This document shows positions 41,656-53,739 of a stretch of DNA of 64,000 nucleotides, piece by piece. Every line of letters begins with the position of its first letter. Positions within the stretch are counted from its first letter, which is position 1. Under the pieces are notes generated by a model, which saw nothing but the letters and a program-made list of their open reading frames with translations, was not told the DNA's origin and searched no databases. The translations under genes and the position numbers were made by a program. This stretch comes from Whitmania pigra (Eukaryota; Annelida; Clitellata; Hirudinida; Haemopidae), in assembly GCA_021613335.1 (NCBI GenBank), contig JAJTWR010000362.1, positions 220,001-284,000 on the forward strand, in the 5' to 3' direction.

Positions 41656-42564
41656 TTAACATTTAAAATTTGAATTAGGATCACCGTAGCTTTTGAACAC
41701 AATGTAACTCTCTTCTTCTCTATCGAACTTTATAGCCTGAAAAGGAGAGACAAGGAATTCCAATTCTAAAGGCGATTGCGATAGCATGGCTACTTTGGCT
41801 ATCAACGAGTTAGGATTAAATTCAAACTTTAGCAGTTTTTTGGTTTCACTGAATCTCTCTGCCACCTCTTTACTAAGGCTGGTCGAGGTGAACTGCTTGA
41901 AGTGGTATGGAGATTTTGGATAACTGAAGGCTTTGCTGACACCCCGATACACGGTCACAACATTCTTCAGTTGTTGGCTTAATTTCATTACAGCACTGTG
42001 TAGCAGGGAAGTGTAAATTAGGAATTTTTTAAGATTTCCTTTTCTAAATTCTTCGTTGTAACTCTCGTAAAAATCAGTCGTGTACATTTTAATCGCGATG
42101 CATTCGGCCTGAAAGAGAGGCGGTTCCTGAAACATTGTATTAAAAAGGGTTGGTGAGAACACATTTTTTTACTTTTAAAGTTGAATGGAAGAGGTATTGA
42201 TAGCATTCAATTTTAGTTATTTACAAGTCTAATTATATAATTTTTGAATAATTTTAAAACATTAGACGATTGAAACATAACGTACGCATTTCAAGGTCTG
42301 ATCCTTAATACATGAAAAGGCTTCTTTCATATACTTGTTGTCACTATTATCAACTTCATTATTTAATTTCACCAATGCTTCGTCTGCCTTTTTGAACTCC
42401 ATTTTTGAAACTTCACAGTAAAGTTTGTTTAAAGAACTATCTTTGTAACTGTAAACATCCAAACTCTTTTTAAATATATCTTTAACAAATTTGCAGACTG
42501 GATTAGGGGCATGGATGCTGACGATCAAGGAGCAGACAAATATCAACGTTGTAATTGAATTCAT
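41656..42564 (-). CDS. Secreted NAD-dependent arginine ADP-ribosyltransferase (R-S-E)
   Basis: Exons (complement) 42564-42286 and 42126-41656 join in phase 0 to give 249 residues. A signal peptide (ITTLIFVCSLIVSIHA) precedes an ecto-ART domain. The triad is visible: Arg154 in VTVYRGVSKAF, Ser174 in FTSTSLSKEV, and Glu214-x-Glu216 in SPLELEFLVSPF; ExE is the pattern of arginine-specific enzymes. No C-terminal hydrophobic GPI signal is seen, so secretion is likelier than anchoring. The donor is TGC|gtacgt and the acceptor tttcag. Function in this animal is unknown; relatives modify extracellular or toxin-type targets. It lies between the XPB gene and a decayed copy of the XPB 3' end. Confidence 0.8.
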
Positions 42565-43195
42565 TATTGTCTTGTAACTTGTAAAACGGAAAATCAGGGG
42601 TTAAATAACATAATAAGGAAGCTATTCAAATAAAACGTTGAGTCTCAAATAAGCAAGATGGAATAAATATTAAACATACCTTTCGAGAGCAATAAATATA
42701 GAAATATCTTCAATCAATTGAACCTTTCGGAAGGTATTTATAAAATGAAATATCGCATCAACATCTGCTTCAGCAAATGTTTGTTATTAAAAATAGAATT
42801 TTTTGTTTGCCAGTTTGATTAAAATGTGTTTATCTTTGCGTTCTAAGTAAATTGCTCGGGTTTCTATTTTAAAATCAATGTTCGATTTTCTCATTACTTT
42901 GTTTTGTTTAATTAAACAGCATCTGAACTAAAGTTAACTAAAGATAATTATATGAGATATAATCTGAACAGAATTAACTAAAAATAATTATGTGAAATAT
43001 AATTAAATAATTATTGAAATGATCAATGAGCCCTTAAAATTGAGGGCTTTCAAGTAGATAGCTATATATTCCGCCAAACGAATGAAGCTAATTTTCTGAT
43101 ATTATGATTAATATCCCATATCGATGCTAATCGAAATTACAATCATTTTGCCAATCTCCGCTGCTGGAGAATGTGATCAGGAAAAAAGTGACACT
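42565..43195. other. Upstream region of the ART gene
   Basis: AT-rich, with two copies of a segment containing gaactaaagttaactaaaga-like sequence (about 42925-43010). No exon seen. Confidence 0.4.
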
Positions 43196-44230
43196 TGTTT
43201 CTTAAACATCTCAGCAGGTTGCAAATCCTTACAGCCATCGAGCTATCGATTAATTTGTTTTCATTAAAACCTTATTTTACCAAAACAGCAGCAGCAGTCC
43301 AGCCGTACAGCCAAAATTCAAATCGTCAAAAACAGCATGTCCAAGCCTCTGCCTCTGTTTCTGCTTCTGAAAGTTTTCAATCAACATCCGTTATCCTGTC
43401 CACCAATTGTTATTCTTATTTCTCTGCTCAACTTTCAAAATCTCTCTTAACATGCAAGGGAAGATCTGAAACAAGTTTGCCAAAGCCTTTTGACACACAT
43501 AGCCTCATTGGCCACGCGCAAGGGCTGGAGTTTTTTGCAGCAGTAACTTGTCTCATCAATTATTCATGAAATGATTATACAGGTCAAGAGGCATGGTCTT
43601 GCCTAAAATTAGATGATAACTTTTAGAAGACAACCAAATATTATTTTATTTGCAAAAATAGAATTAAAAAATATAAATAATGAAAAATTAAAAAAATTCG
43701 AAAACTTTTGTAACTCACTTCACCAGCCTAAAAATAATTTATTTTATAACTATGTAAAATTCTTATTAACTTGGAATTCATTCCCATGTAATTTTCCTCA
43801 GTGCCTCTCAGGTAATAATAAAACTTGTCGTTAAAATAAAATATCAAAAAATAACATTCTAGTTCCACTTGAGGTAATCGACATTTTGTGCACTCTAAAT
43901 ACATAGTGACCATTAATACAAAGAACATTCTTTAAAAGTGTTATATGTGCTTTAATGATATTTTCTGATGCTCTCGATGCTTGATAATGTTAAGGTTTAC
44001 TTTACTTTTCTACGTGAAGTTGAATCTCTGTCGAAGTCGAAAGCTTGTTTTTGCGTGCTCATTTCATAATTCGTCTCAAACGCTAAGATAATTGACTGCT
44101 AAATATATATCACACAACGGTTTACTAACCACTTAAGACATTATTAAACCAATAAACAAAGTAACTTATTTACAAAGAAGGTAACAGCCTGATTAGCCTA
44201 TCGGCATTTAACGGCCAATAATGCCCACAA
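43196..44230 (+). pseudogene. Decayed duplicate of the XPB 3' end and its flank
   Basis: 43275-43530 still reads like the XPB C-terminal tail (for example SESFQSTS, AQLSKSLLTCKGRSETSLPKP against SERFQSTS and TQLSKSLSTSDGRSEASLPKP) but lacks the helicase and diverges before the stop. Downstream blocks match the XPB 3' flank: acttggaattcattcccatg, ctctaaatacatagtga, and aaagaaggtaacagcctgat. The segment in front (43196-43262) matches 41301-41367, which lies behind the XPB gene, so the arrangement is a rearranged tandem duplication. Confidence 0.75.
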
Positions 44231-44837
44231 TTACCAACGATCAAGTTACCAAATTTCATTATATAACACAAAACCACAACTTAATTAGCACAAGTTACTA
44301 ATCAAATCTTTTAACCGTTTAGAACATCCCAGCGCTGACTACAGCCTACTAATTACCAACTTAGGCATACGCGTTTATAAACAAACGGCTCCAACTTTCA
44401 ATACCTGCATTTGTGGGCAATCACTACAGACACATGCATTATTACGAAACCATCCTTTCTTCATTACTTTCACGATAACCAAAATCGTGATTCACAGCGG
44501 CTCAACTTTTCAATCTGACAAGAGAAGCAAAGAACTGGCCAGCAGATAAAGTTCTTTTTTAAACAATTGCTAGTTAAACTTTAAGAATTCCTGATATGGC
44601 CCTGGCTCAAAGAAGCAATTATTATACATCTCAAGCTCAGCAATTTTTGTCAAACCCTGAAGTGTGCATGTCAGGTTTATTTTGAACAAAAATGAGGGAA
44701 AATCCATGTATAATTAGTTCCAAAGCGGAATCTTAAGTAACAAGCTTCTACAAACATCTCATACGGTGGTCACTAAAGCACTATATCACCAAACCAGACT
44801 AGCGCAAGGCTGAATTGCCATCCTTCACAGCCTGGTA

Positions 44838-45845
44838 TCAGAACCTGGCCTTAGTCATAGGCCTGTCTTGTCCGTTTCTCATGTCGCCATTTTCGGAACT
44901 GTCGGAAGATTCCGACTGATCGTAATCCTGATTCTGACTCCTGGGAACAATGTCGTCTTGCAAAACGAACGATCCATTGCTTTGAGCCCTCTCAGCTGCC
45001 TCTACTTAAATCAATAGCAATACAAGCAATAATAGGTTAGTTGTTCACGTCGCTTAACTTTTATTACCAAACAATTAACGATTTATTAACAATTTAAATT
45101 AATCTGAAGATTTTGGCTGCTTACTCTGCTGCCTGAGAACCATATTTTGTCGTCTCATCTTTTCAATTTCTTTCCTGGCTACAAGTGCCTTGTGGTTCAT
45201 GTGCTTGATGTATTCATGAGCTTTTTTGAGAATAAGTGCTCTCGATGTCTGAAACAAAACATATTCACGTTGGATCTCTTCTAAGGTTATTATGCTACAT
45301 AACATAATGAAATCTGCTGATGATGAGTATTTTACTTTATATCTTATCAAAAATGTTTACAAGCAAAAACAAAAAAGAATTTCATATCCATTTCACAAGA
45401 TTAATTTAAAAAAAATCAATTTGAAAACCTTCTCTTTCTTTGTGTCAGGAATGGCATCTCTTAACTTAAGAAAGCTCTCCTTTATATGATCTCTTCTTCT
45501 TCTTTCCAAGGCATTATGGTGTGCCTTTTTCTCAGCCTGGTAAACAATGAAGGATGGTTAGAAACAAAGAATGCTTACAAAACAACAAATTATTTTAATC
45601 AGAATGCCTTAGAAACTTAATGTTATTAGTCAATTTTCCTGAGAATTATCTCAAATTTACATCGGATAAAAAGTTCATTCCTCCAGCAGGTGATCCCCCT
45701 TCATCCTCCTGGAGGGGTAAAACGAATCAATTTTCATTTTAATCTCTCAAATCGTAAAACGATTCAAAAAAATGACGACTAATTACAAACTCACATCACT
45801 TTCAATATCGATGTCGTGTTCATCATCGCTTAGCTCAGTCATCAT
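44838..45845 (-). CDS. MAX: MAX, bHLH-leucine zipper partner of MYC
   Basis: Exons (complement) 45845-45795, 45708-45661, 45536-45429, 45248-45125 and 45001-44838; phases agree, about 164 residues. MAX is the obligate dimerisation partner of MYC, MXD and MNT at CACGTG E-boxes. The acidic N terminus [17 protein letters not shown] is followed by a 16-residue exon, then the basic region [19 protein letters not shown] (His/Glu/Arg contacts kept), helix 1 [10 protein letters not shown], helix 2 [16 protein letters not shown] and a zipper ending [11 protein letters not shown]. The tail is acidic ([12 protein letters not shown]). If the last intron is kept, the frame ends after SKQPKSSD (stop 45099), giving a truncated form. 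Confidence 0.9.
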
Positions 45846-46904
45846 AACCAAAACCGTCAAATATTCCACACGATCGAAGTCACGATTTTATCAAAAGCTG
45901 ACCACAAGCCGTGTTGCCAGCATGTAAACTATGCAAAAGTGAAAAAATATATTAAACGATAATTTTAAAAATTACGCAATTTATAGATTTTATTTTTTAA
46001 ATTTAATATTAAATAAAAATATTAAAGATATGTTTAGCCTTTACCTATCTATCCACCCAATGTCGTAATTTTGAAATTTCCACAAGTTTCCTGACAGTAT
46101 CACTTTGATTTCTAGTTGGGTTAAACTGTGTAAATATCTTAAATTTTGTTCTATTTTTAAATTAGGCTATCTTATTATATTTAGCTGCACGCATAACCAT
46201 ATTCTAGCCTATTAAGCGATCCCAAAATTTGAGCTATTTACTGAAAGCCTGGATGTTACGCTGAGTCAGTAATGGTTTGTTAATAACCAGCTCAATGGCT
46301 TGCATGTCTTCATAAATCATTTACCTTTATTGCATGAAAATAATGATTACTTGAGAAAAGTGTGCATGCGTTTACAAAAAAACGAAACTTTGGTTAAGCT
46401 GGCCATCCTCGAAGAAATAAATCAAGTTTCTGCTGACCAATATTTAATTAATGCCTCACAATTGATTTATATTTATGCACAGCGAGTCTACCAATCCAAA
46501 GCCTAACACCAACGCCATTTCTAACTCAGAGCCAAACTTATATAATATCATCTTGCACCATTATCACCACATTATTTAACACAATATTATTGGACTAAAT
46601 TTGCTCACTGTCAGTGAACGTTTTATTGATGTATTATAAAAACCAGTTGCATTAATTGTTTATTACAAAATAAAAAATACCATCAAAGCTAGATGTTCAA
46701 AAATGCCCAGCTGAGCAGAAAAATGAAATTCCAATTCACCAAAATAAAGTTACAAAATATGCAATTATAAATATTCATCAGCTGCTTAAAGTCAAAACAC
46801 AACATAGGTCCACTTTAAGTAAACAAGAAAAAATGGTCACAAAATCTGGAATCAAAAAGTCAGCAAATTGAAGGCACTTTTTTTTAATCTGGGGGTTGAC
46901 AGTT
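45846..46904. other. Region between MAX and GALM with one small unassigned frame
   Basis: A plus-strand frame at 46300-46506 (68 codons) is AT-rich but protein-like, with KLAILEEINQVSADQYLINA and ending YAQRVYQSKA. Divergent placement 450 bp from the MAX start makes a small gene conceivable, but I do not recognise it. The rest holds no feature. Confidence 0.3.
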
Positions 46905-49438
46905 TCAGTGCACAACTGAGAACTTGATCTCCGTGCAGTGACTCCAGCTGACACCAGGCTTCAGATTGATAGAGGGAAAGCTGGACTGAAAATCCAATAG
47001 GAATTGAATGCTTATTTATTTGTATTATATCAGTCAATGAACAGGCAAATCATTTATAATATTCAATATTGCATTACCCAGAAATGTATAATTACACAAA
47101 CTACAGTCTTAAATAAACAAAAACCATAATTAGCCATTAAATTATACTTAATAAGAATACACATCCCATCTCAACTTATGCTGCAGTTAATTAGCACTTC
47201 CTAACTTGATTCGGAGCGTCTGGCCAGAATTGAGCCTCCAAAGCAACGGAAGAATGCTGCTTATATTCGGAACCGTCCTTTCCCTTCAGCCCGTCCAGGT
47301 AGTTACCTGTATAGATCTGAACACCTGGCTGATCTGTGCTGATCGTGAGAACTCGGCCAGATTGATGATGCTTCAGAATGACTGCCTCTTTTTTTATCTT
47401 CATCTCTTCTAAGAACAGTATATAAATATACAGTAAATATACATAATAATGTTTATAAAAGAATTATGGAAATTATAGGGAAAATATTCAAGTTAAAAAC
47501 GATATTCAACCTGACTTAATTGTCATATTTATTGAATTAGCTTAGAGAAATTTATTACGTTATATTTACTACATAGATTATTAGCAACATCATAATATCT
47601 TATGAATCATATAAAAAATCATATAAAAGCTTAATACCCATTTCATCGAGAGTTTTGAGGCAGAGGCAGTGGTCGATGCCGACAACGGAGCCCTCGATGA
47701 CCTTGTGCAGCGCCTCCCCGAGATTCCTTTCCTTTCTGAAGTCTAGTGGAGTTCCTTCAACGGTTGCAATCTCACCTGTTTAGAAAATTATGATAATGAC
47801 GGCGTTATCTTTTAAGAAATGAATTAAGTGACGATAACAATGAGCGATAAGTTGTTAAGTGATAATGTAGGTATGAAATGAATAAACTTAAACGTTTATT
47901 GGCATTTGAATGTTTTACACATCCACGAAGAATTGTGCATCAAAAAAAAGAAGATTCTGAGCATGGTACGAAAAAGAATCAAAATTCAAAATTATGCAAA
48001 CAATTAAAATAAAATAACTGATCCTACCCTCGGCCCTAACCCTAACCGCATCCTTAATTAATGATACGAATCGCAAATCTCAATGCAACTGAATTAATCG
48101 GCACATCCGTCAAATTGCGTAATAATCCAAACCAAGAACTTCGTACCTGTCGGTGCCGCATACTCGTTTTTGGGAAGGTAAGATTGCGAGTCGACTTGGA
48201 TAGTGTGGTCGTAAACATTCTCTGCTTTCTATAGGAAAGAAAAAGTATTGTGTCCATCATGAAATGAAACCAGGACAATGAAAATACAAGATGCTTGAAA
48301 AATTAATTAATATTATCATAACTAGTATTATTATCACCATCATTATGCCTATTTTTAGCTGCTCAAACCTTCTGCATTATTAAACTTATTAAAGAATGTT
48401 ATTTTATAATAAATATTACATTATATTATTACTCTAAAGTTAAATGCTTATGAATACCAACAAATAATGAATATAACTGTTGTATTATACCACATGATGT
48501 ATAATATCATCCACAGGAATTACAGTGCAATATCCAATGTACAGGCCATAAAATATTCTAATTATGAACTAACATGGGAAGCCAGATTGAAGTAGGCATG
48601 GTTGGTCAAGTTGACGATGGTTTCCTCGTCGGTTTCTGCCGCCATGTTTATGCTCAGGACATTGTCGTCTGACAGGCCATAGGTCACAGTCACCTTTAAG
48701 TTGCCTGGAAAAGACTCCTCTCCAGCAGGACTGGTGTACTGAAGCCTCAAACCATCCTTGAGTTCCACTGGGGTCCAGCATTTCTATAGAGACGTCAGGT
48801 AAAAATTGTAATAATTGCCCAGTGATTTAATTTATTCTTGCAAGAATGCTTTTGAGATACCTTGTCAAAACCTTGTATTCCTCCATGAAGACAAATATGG
48901 TCCCTGTTCAGGGGAGCTTGATACTGTTTTCCATTTATTTTGTATTTACCCTCAGAAATGCGGTTGGCGACCCTTCCGATAATGGCACCAAAGTATGGTG
49001 GGTTGTGCTCGTATTCTCAAATATCATAAATAAAAGAACTTAAGTCACTTGCATAGCAAGCAGAGAATGAAACTCATGCATTAACTGCAATTGTAAGATA
49101 AAATTGCATTAGCAGTTTTCTTATGCTTGACATTAAATATAAATATGGCATGAAAAACTACAAGCAATCCACCTTCCACAGTGTCAAATCCAGGAGTAAT
49201 ATCCTCAAACTTTCCGTTTTTATCAGGTACCTTAAGAGATTGAATAATACCTCCTAAAGTCAAGATGCTTACGCTGAGACCATTTGCATTCGTCAGCCTA
49301 AATCTGTAGGAAAATTATTATTTGGAAAATGACGCCATGCAAAATTACTTATAAAGAATTAATAATCCTTTACAAATAAACTTCCGAGCCTCCAGATGTC
49401 TTGCCAAACAATTCTTTATGTAGCTTTGTGCGACTCAT
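46905..49438 (-). CDS. GALM: Galactose mutarotase (aldose 1-epimerase)
   Basis: Interconverts alpha- and beta-D-galactose, the first step of the Leloir pathway, in the cytosol. Exons (complement): 49438-49374, 49303-49173, 49015-48861, 48783-48574, 48228-48147, 47775-47638, 47408-47206, 46985-46905; all phases agree, 354 residues, close to human GALM. Family motifs: LTNANGLSVSILTLGG, SLKVPDKNGKFED, FGAIIGRVANRI, HICLHGGIQGFDK (catalytic His), IVNLTNHAYFNL (second His), GIDHCLCLK (Asp), TDQPGVQIYTGNYLDG and VALEAQFWPDAPN (catalytic Glu). All the expected active-site residues are present, so it should be functional. The start is 394 bp from that of COA6 on the other strand. Confidence 0.95.
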
Positions 49439-49832
49439 AACAGTGACCTCCGACGTCCGAACTTGACCAATTGAACGTATGCTAGGGATTGCTAGGGTTT
49501 GTGGTTATCCCTTTTACGTAGCACAAAGTCAGAAAATAAAACTTTTAATATTAAAAAATATATCTAATAACTTAGTTATTATTTTACTGTAAAATTGTAA
49601 CAAGAACAAGTACGTAATGGAAATAAGTTTTGAATCATTTTGAATTTTAGTTTAAATAACTATTACTTTAAATTTATAACGTTTATAAAATTATTTTTTA
49701 ACGTGTGTCTGGTATTAAAACTATTTTTACCATTCTCACGTCGATCAAATGAAAAGTTAAATCAGCAATAATCAAAACAACCACACCAAGTTATCGTCTG
49801 TCCTTGTAAGATCAATCATCACTTTGTTTTGG
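49439..49832. promoter_or_regulatory. Shared head-to-head region of GALM and COA6
   Basis: Only 394 bp separate the two divergent start codons, so both promoters must lie here or overlap. The GALM side (49440-49510) is GC-richer. No TATA box placed convincingly for either gene. Confidence 0.5.
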
Positions 49833-50143
49833 ATGGCTGCCCCTAACAAAGCACAGCGCGAAAAATGCTGGTCAGCTAAGGATAAGTTTTGGAATTGCAT
49901 GGAATCTAACGAGGATGATTTAAGTAAATGTACAACAGAAAGAAAAGAGTACGAACAGAGCTGCACACCGCAATGGGTATTATTTTTTTTTTTATATTGC
50001 ACAACTATTGTATTTTAAATTGAATCAATGCGACGTTCCAGCTTAAATACTTTGATCGTCGAAAAGAATATCTGAGATTCAAGGATAAAGTCGAGCAAGG
50101 ATATGTTCCATCGAACAACGAATCAAAGAGCACCACAAGCTGA
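49833..50143 (+). CDS. COA6: Cytochrome c oxidase assembly factor 6
   Basis: Exons 49833-49976 and 50042-50143, phase 0, 81 residues. COA6 is a twin-Cys protein of the mitochondrial intermembrane space needed for copper delivery to COX2. Seen: C-x9-C in EKCWSAKDKFWNCME and C-x10-C in KCTTERKEYEQSC, the spacing typical of COA6, then PQW and LKYFDRRKEYLRFKDK, matching human KYFDKRRDYLKFKEK. The start ATG gives MAAPNK, near-identical to the human isoform start. Confidence 0.95.
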
Positions 50144-51345
50144 CAGTAACTTAACAAATAAATGGTCATTTTATATATATGGATATTTTTCACAGCAATA
50201 AATGGATTTTTTGCATAAACCGGATTACATGCATGAATGCATTCATGAAGTGCTCTATATCATTGTACATGTATTCACTAAAATTCATTCATTTTCATGA
50301 GTTGGCAAAACATTTTTTGTTTTCACTGCAAGATCTTGAATTAAGATGTTTCAATTTAAGAGCATATTGACACGCTTATCAGTCCATTATGATTATGATA
50401 AGATATTGGTAGTAATGGAAGTTCTGAGGAGCCTTGGAGTTCAGCATCGGTATTCATGTTTGTTGGAGAAATTAATTGAACCAAACAAAAAAGTAATTCA
50501 CAAAGATTTTAAACAATTATTTTTGCTTTATGATATTAGTGGTATTAATGACCATGTTGAGTGCAGCTTTGCTATTAGAACTGACTTCCAATAAGGATTA
50601 CTTGGGTTACTACAAATGACATTTTGGATTAGATTGGCTGTAATGCTTTTTTTAGTCTGAAAGATAGAATTGGGCGCACATTCTGGCGAAAGTGTGGTCG
50701 GTGTATGAGTATGCTAATTTCATCCACTTCAAGTAAATGATAAACATTTGAAAATTGAATTGAAATTTATTGAATTTAAATTTTTTTATTTTTATTAATA
50801 ATAATAACAAAAATGATGATAATAATCATCTTAGTAATAATAATAATAAAGAATCAACTAATGAATTTGAGTTTCGGGTACAAGCAGAGCGGGGGAAGTT
50901 TGTGTCTAAAGTCAGAGGGGGTTTCCCCTGGAAAAATGTATTTACGGGCTACATTACCCACCAGTAGATTTGGAGTGCTAATTTCTCGATTGACTAGTCT
51001 TTCGTGAATATCTCTCAAACTTATTTAAATTGGAAAGTTAAACTTCAGAAAATGAAAGAATACTTCATGTTCTAACATTTGTAAAAGAATGGGTTCTCTA
51101 AAATTTGCCTAAGTCGAGATTTTAGGTAATTTTGTGTACGTGCTGCAAATGCTGACACCAGAAGTCGAAAATTAATAAAATAATATGTGTTAATAATAAA
51201 ATGAAATGGTTAATAGACGTTTAGCCAATGTAAGTTATTACAATAAAAAAATAATATTTAATTAGTCGCCTACAATTGTTACATTAGGTCTTTGTGTTGA
51301 CTTGTGTGTCGATATCGCGGGTAAACTACTGGAGTTTCGATAAAA
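50144..51345. other. Region between COA6 and PAAF1
   Basis: A plus-strand frame of 82 codons at 50346-50594 (with LVVMEVLRSLGVQHRYSCLL) has no family I know and is not supported by splice context. The rest is AT-rich, with short AAT tracts at 50797-50850. Confidence 0.35.
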
Positions 51346-53739
51346 ATGACTGAAACCGTCTGCCGAGGAAGGATTGAAGTACAGAACAACTGGGACGAAT
51401 TGTTCAGGTTTAATTAATCATTGTAATGGAAACGCTGTAAACGTTCAAAATATCACGAATATGCTTTAGAATGCATGAATTACATAAAGAAAGGTTTTGT
51501 CCTTTAGGAAGCATGGAGCCACAGCTACTGTGAACTATAAGCATCCAGGTATTACATTGTTATGTTAATAACTGAATAAATGAGTTAATAACAAAAGATT
51601 CATTAGCGCTTTTTCCATTAAAGATAGCCCAATAATTCGCAGTAAGCTAAAATGTGTCATGGTGGATGGAAAAGTGAAAATAGTAGGAGAAGATGGTTTC
51701 GAAGCTAACATATCTGAAGGGGTTTGTATGACTTAATCTATATTTAGCAATTCGATGCACTTTTTAAATGTTAAAACGTTTGAAATTATTGAATGCATCA
51801 TGTTTTATTTATGCCTAGAAAGGTTTTGAATTTGTCCTTCTCAAGAGAGACAATAAATGCCTCTGCAAGGATTCTTCCACCAATGAAATCCTTCACTAAA
51901 ATTCACAAGCCTTACAAAATCGTTAGCATATTTGAGCTTTTGAGGTTTTTTTTGGCAATATCTTCCATTTTTGTACAACAACACATTGGTTCACCACCAC
52001 CATAGATTAATGACCTCGATGTAACCAAAGGAGGAATTGGAGCTTCTTGTGATGGTGAAAACAATGTTTTCATTTGGACAACAGACAATGGGGATGTAAT
52101 GGTTAGCAATTAATTAATTAATTGATTGATTATGTGGTACTTAGAACATCATTTTACGGTTTAAGAAGCAAATGTTGGTCATTATAATTCAATCAGTATC
52201 ACAATCAGTCAACAATTGTTTCCATTAAATTTTTTTTGAATTTAATAATTCTCAGCGAAGTTTGTCAGGGCACAAAGGAGAGGTTTATTGCTGTAAATTC
52301 CACCCTGCGGAGCTCACCCTCGTGACCGGTTCTGCCGACATGAGTCTGAAGATGTGGAATGTCACAGATGCCTCGTGCATGACGACTTTTGTCGGACACA
52401 CCAAAGGTGACGGTTGTTGACTGTAACAATCGTTGATGAATGTGTTGCATCAATTGATTATGTACCAAGCATTTGGCTCATTGTACGAATGTCTCGCTTG
52501 CAGTTTTTATGTTGCGTCATCGTCATTATCACCACTGTTATTATTATCACAATCTTCACTATCACTACCACTGCCTCTATGTTCAGCCTCTAGGTAAACA
52601 GCCGATTAATGATCATTCAGGGGTGACAGATTTCGTGTCAATCGAAGAAGGTCAGAAAATCGTCTCTGTGTCGAAGGATTCTTCAGCCAAAATCTGGGAT
52701 AGTTCTTCCTCGAAATGCCTGAGCACCTTGAAAGTGGTGGAAGAGGCTTTCCTCAACAGTTGCTTTGTGGGTCCCCAAAGTTTGGCTGGTTGGTTGTTTT
52801 AAGGAGTAAAACATTTGCATGAGCTTTTATAATGTTTATGGCTTGTTATTATAAGTGACAAGGAATCTGACGGTAATGGCATAGCTCCGAGGTGCCTGGT
52901 TGATTGTGGATCACGTATTTGTTAATTTGTGGATTAATTATTTTAGGTGAAGGCAAAGAGAGCATCTTGTTTGTAGGGACGAACAGCGGTCACGTTATCT
53001 CAACAGGCCTAAATGATGGACAGACTGTAATTCCTACAATTTATTGTTTTTATTAACGAATCAGTTTTGTTTTCAATGTAAATTGCACGGATTACTAAAT
53101 TCTAGAGATTTTGAACCTTTGAAAATTTCAGCTACATTTGTTTATTTTATGCAGATCTTCGAGTATGATTGTGGATCCCCAGTGCTCTGTTGTTCAAGTC
53201 TTTCTGATCAAACGATCATTTGTGGTACTCAGGATTCTTGTGTCCGTGTTCTCGACCTTAGGAACGTTAGGTTCGCTACGTTCCCTTTTGTTAATTGTAT
53301 ACTCATGTCCACTGGCCACCTCGTCAAGATGAAAATTGTAAATAATTAATAATTATTTTCCTTTTAGCAAACCAGTCATTTGCCTGAAAGAAAGTCGCTC
53401 TTCTATCACTTCCATCTTGCCCAGCCGTGGAGGCTGCTACATCACCACAGGTATCAATATCATAGCTCCCTAACGGCATGATGGTACAAATACAAATTAA
53501 GGAATGACATTTTCCCGTCTTACATCGTTAAGAACTGGCAGTGCTAAACATGTCCTTTCAAGTATTCTATTTTGTCTTTAGGTGATGGCTCTGCATATCA
53601 CCTGGATGACAAATTCAATGCCACGCTGGAACTATCGGGACCAGAATACGGCTGCCTTAGCAAGATTGTGGCTGACAGCCACTGCCTGTACACCGGTGGA
53701 AAGGATGGTTCAGTGAGAAAGTACGCTGCCAGAGTTTGA
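51346..53739 (+). CDS. PAAF1: Proteasomal ATPase-associated factor 1 (WD repeats)
   Basis: WD-repeat protein (yeast Rpn14 relative) that binds 19S ATPase subunits and chaperones or restrains proteasome assembly. Exons: 51346-51407, 51508-51548, 51624-51721, 51823-51921, 52006-52101, 52256-52406, 52621-52788, 52947-53026, 53155-53270, 53368-53450, 53582-53739; phases agree, 383 residues, similar to human (392). The N terminus has IEVQNNWDELFRKHG. WD blades include RSLSGHKGEVYCCKFHP, TGSADMSLKMWNVTDASCMT, VSVSKDSSAKIWD, ICGTQDSCVRVLDLR and YTGGKDGSVRKY. The donors of exons 3 and 9 and the acceptor of exon 4 were chosen by phase. Confidence 0.9.

Noticed and set aside
50346..50594. 82-codon plus-strand frame between COA6 and PAAF1
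   Set aside because: Could be a gene, but no recognisable motif,      promoter or splice support; left as unassigned.
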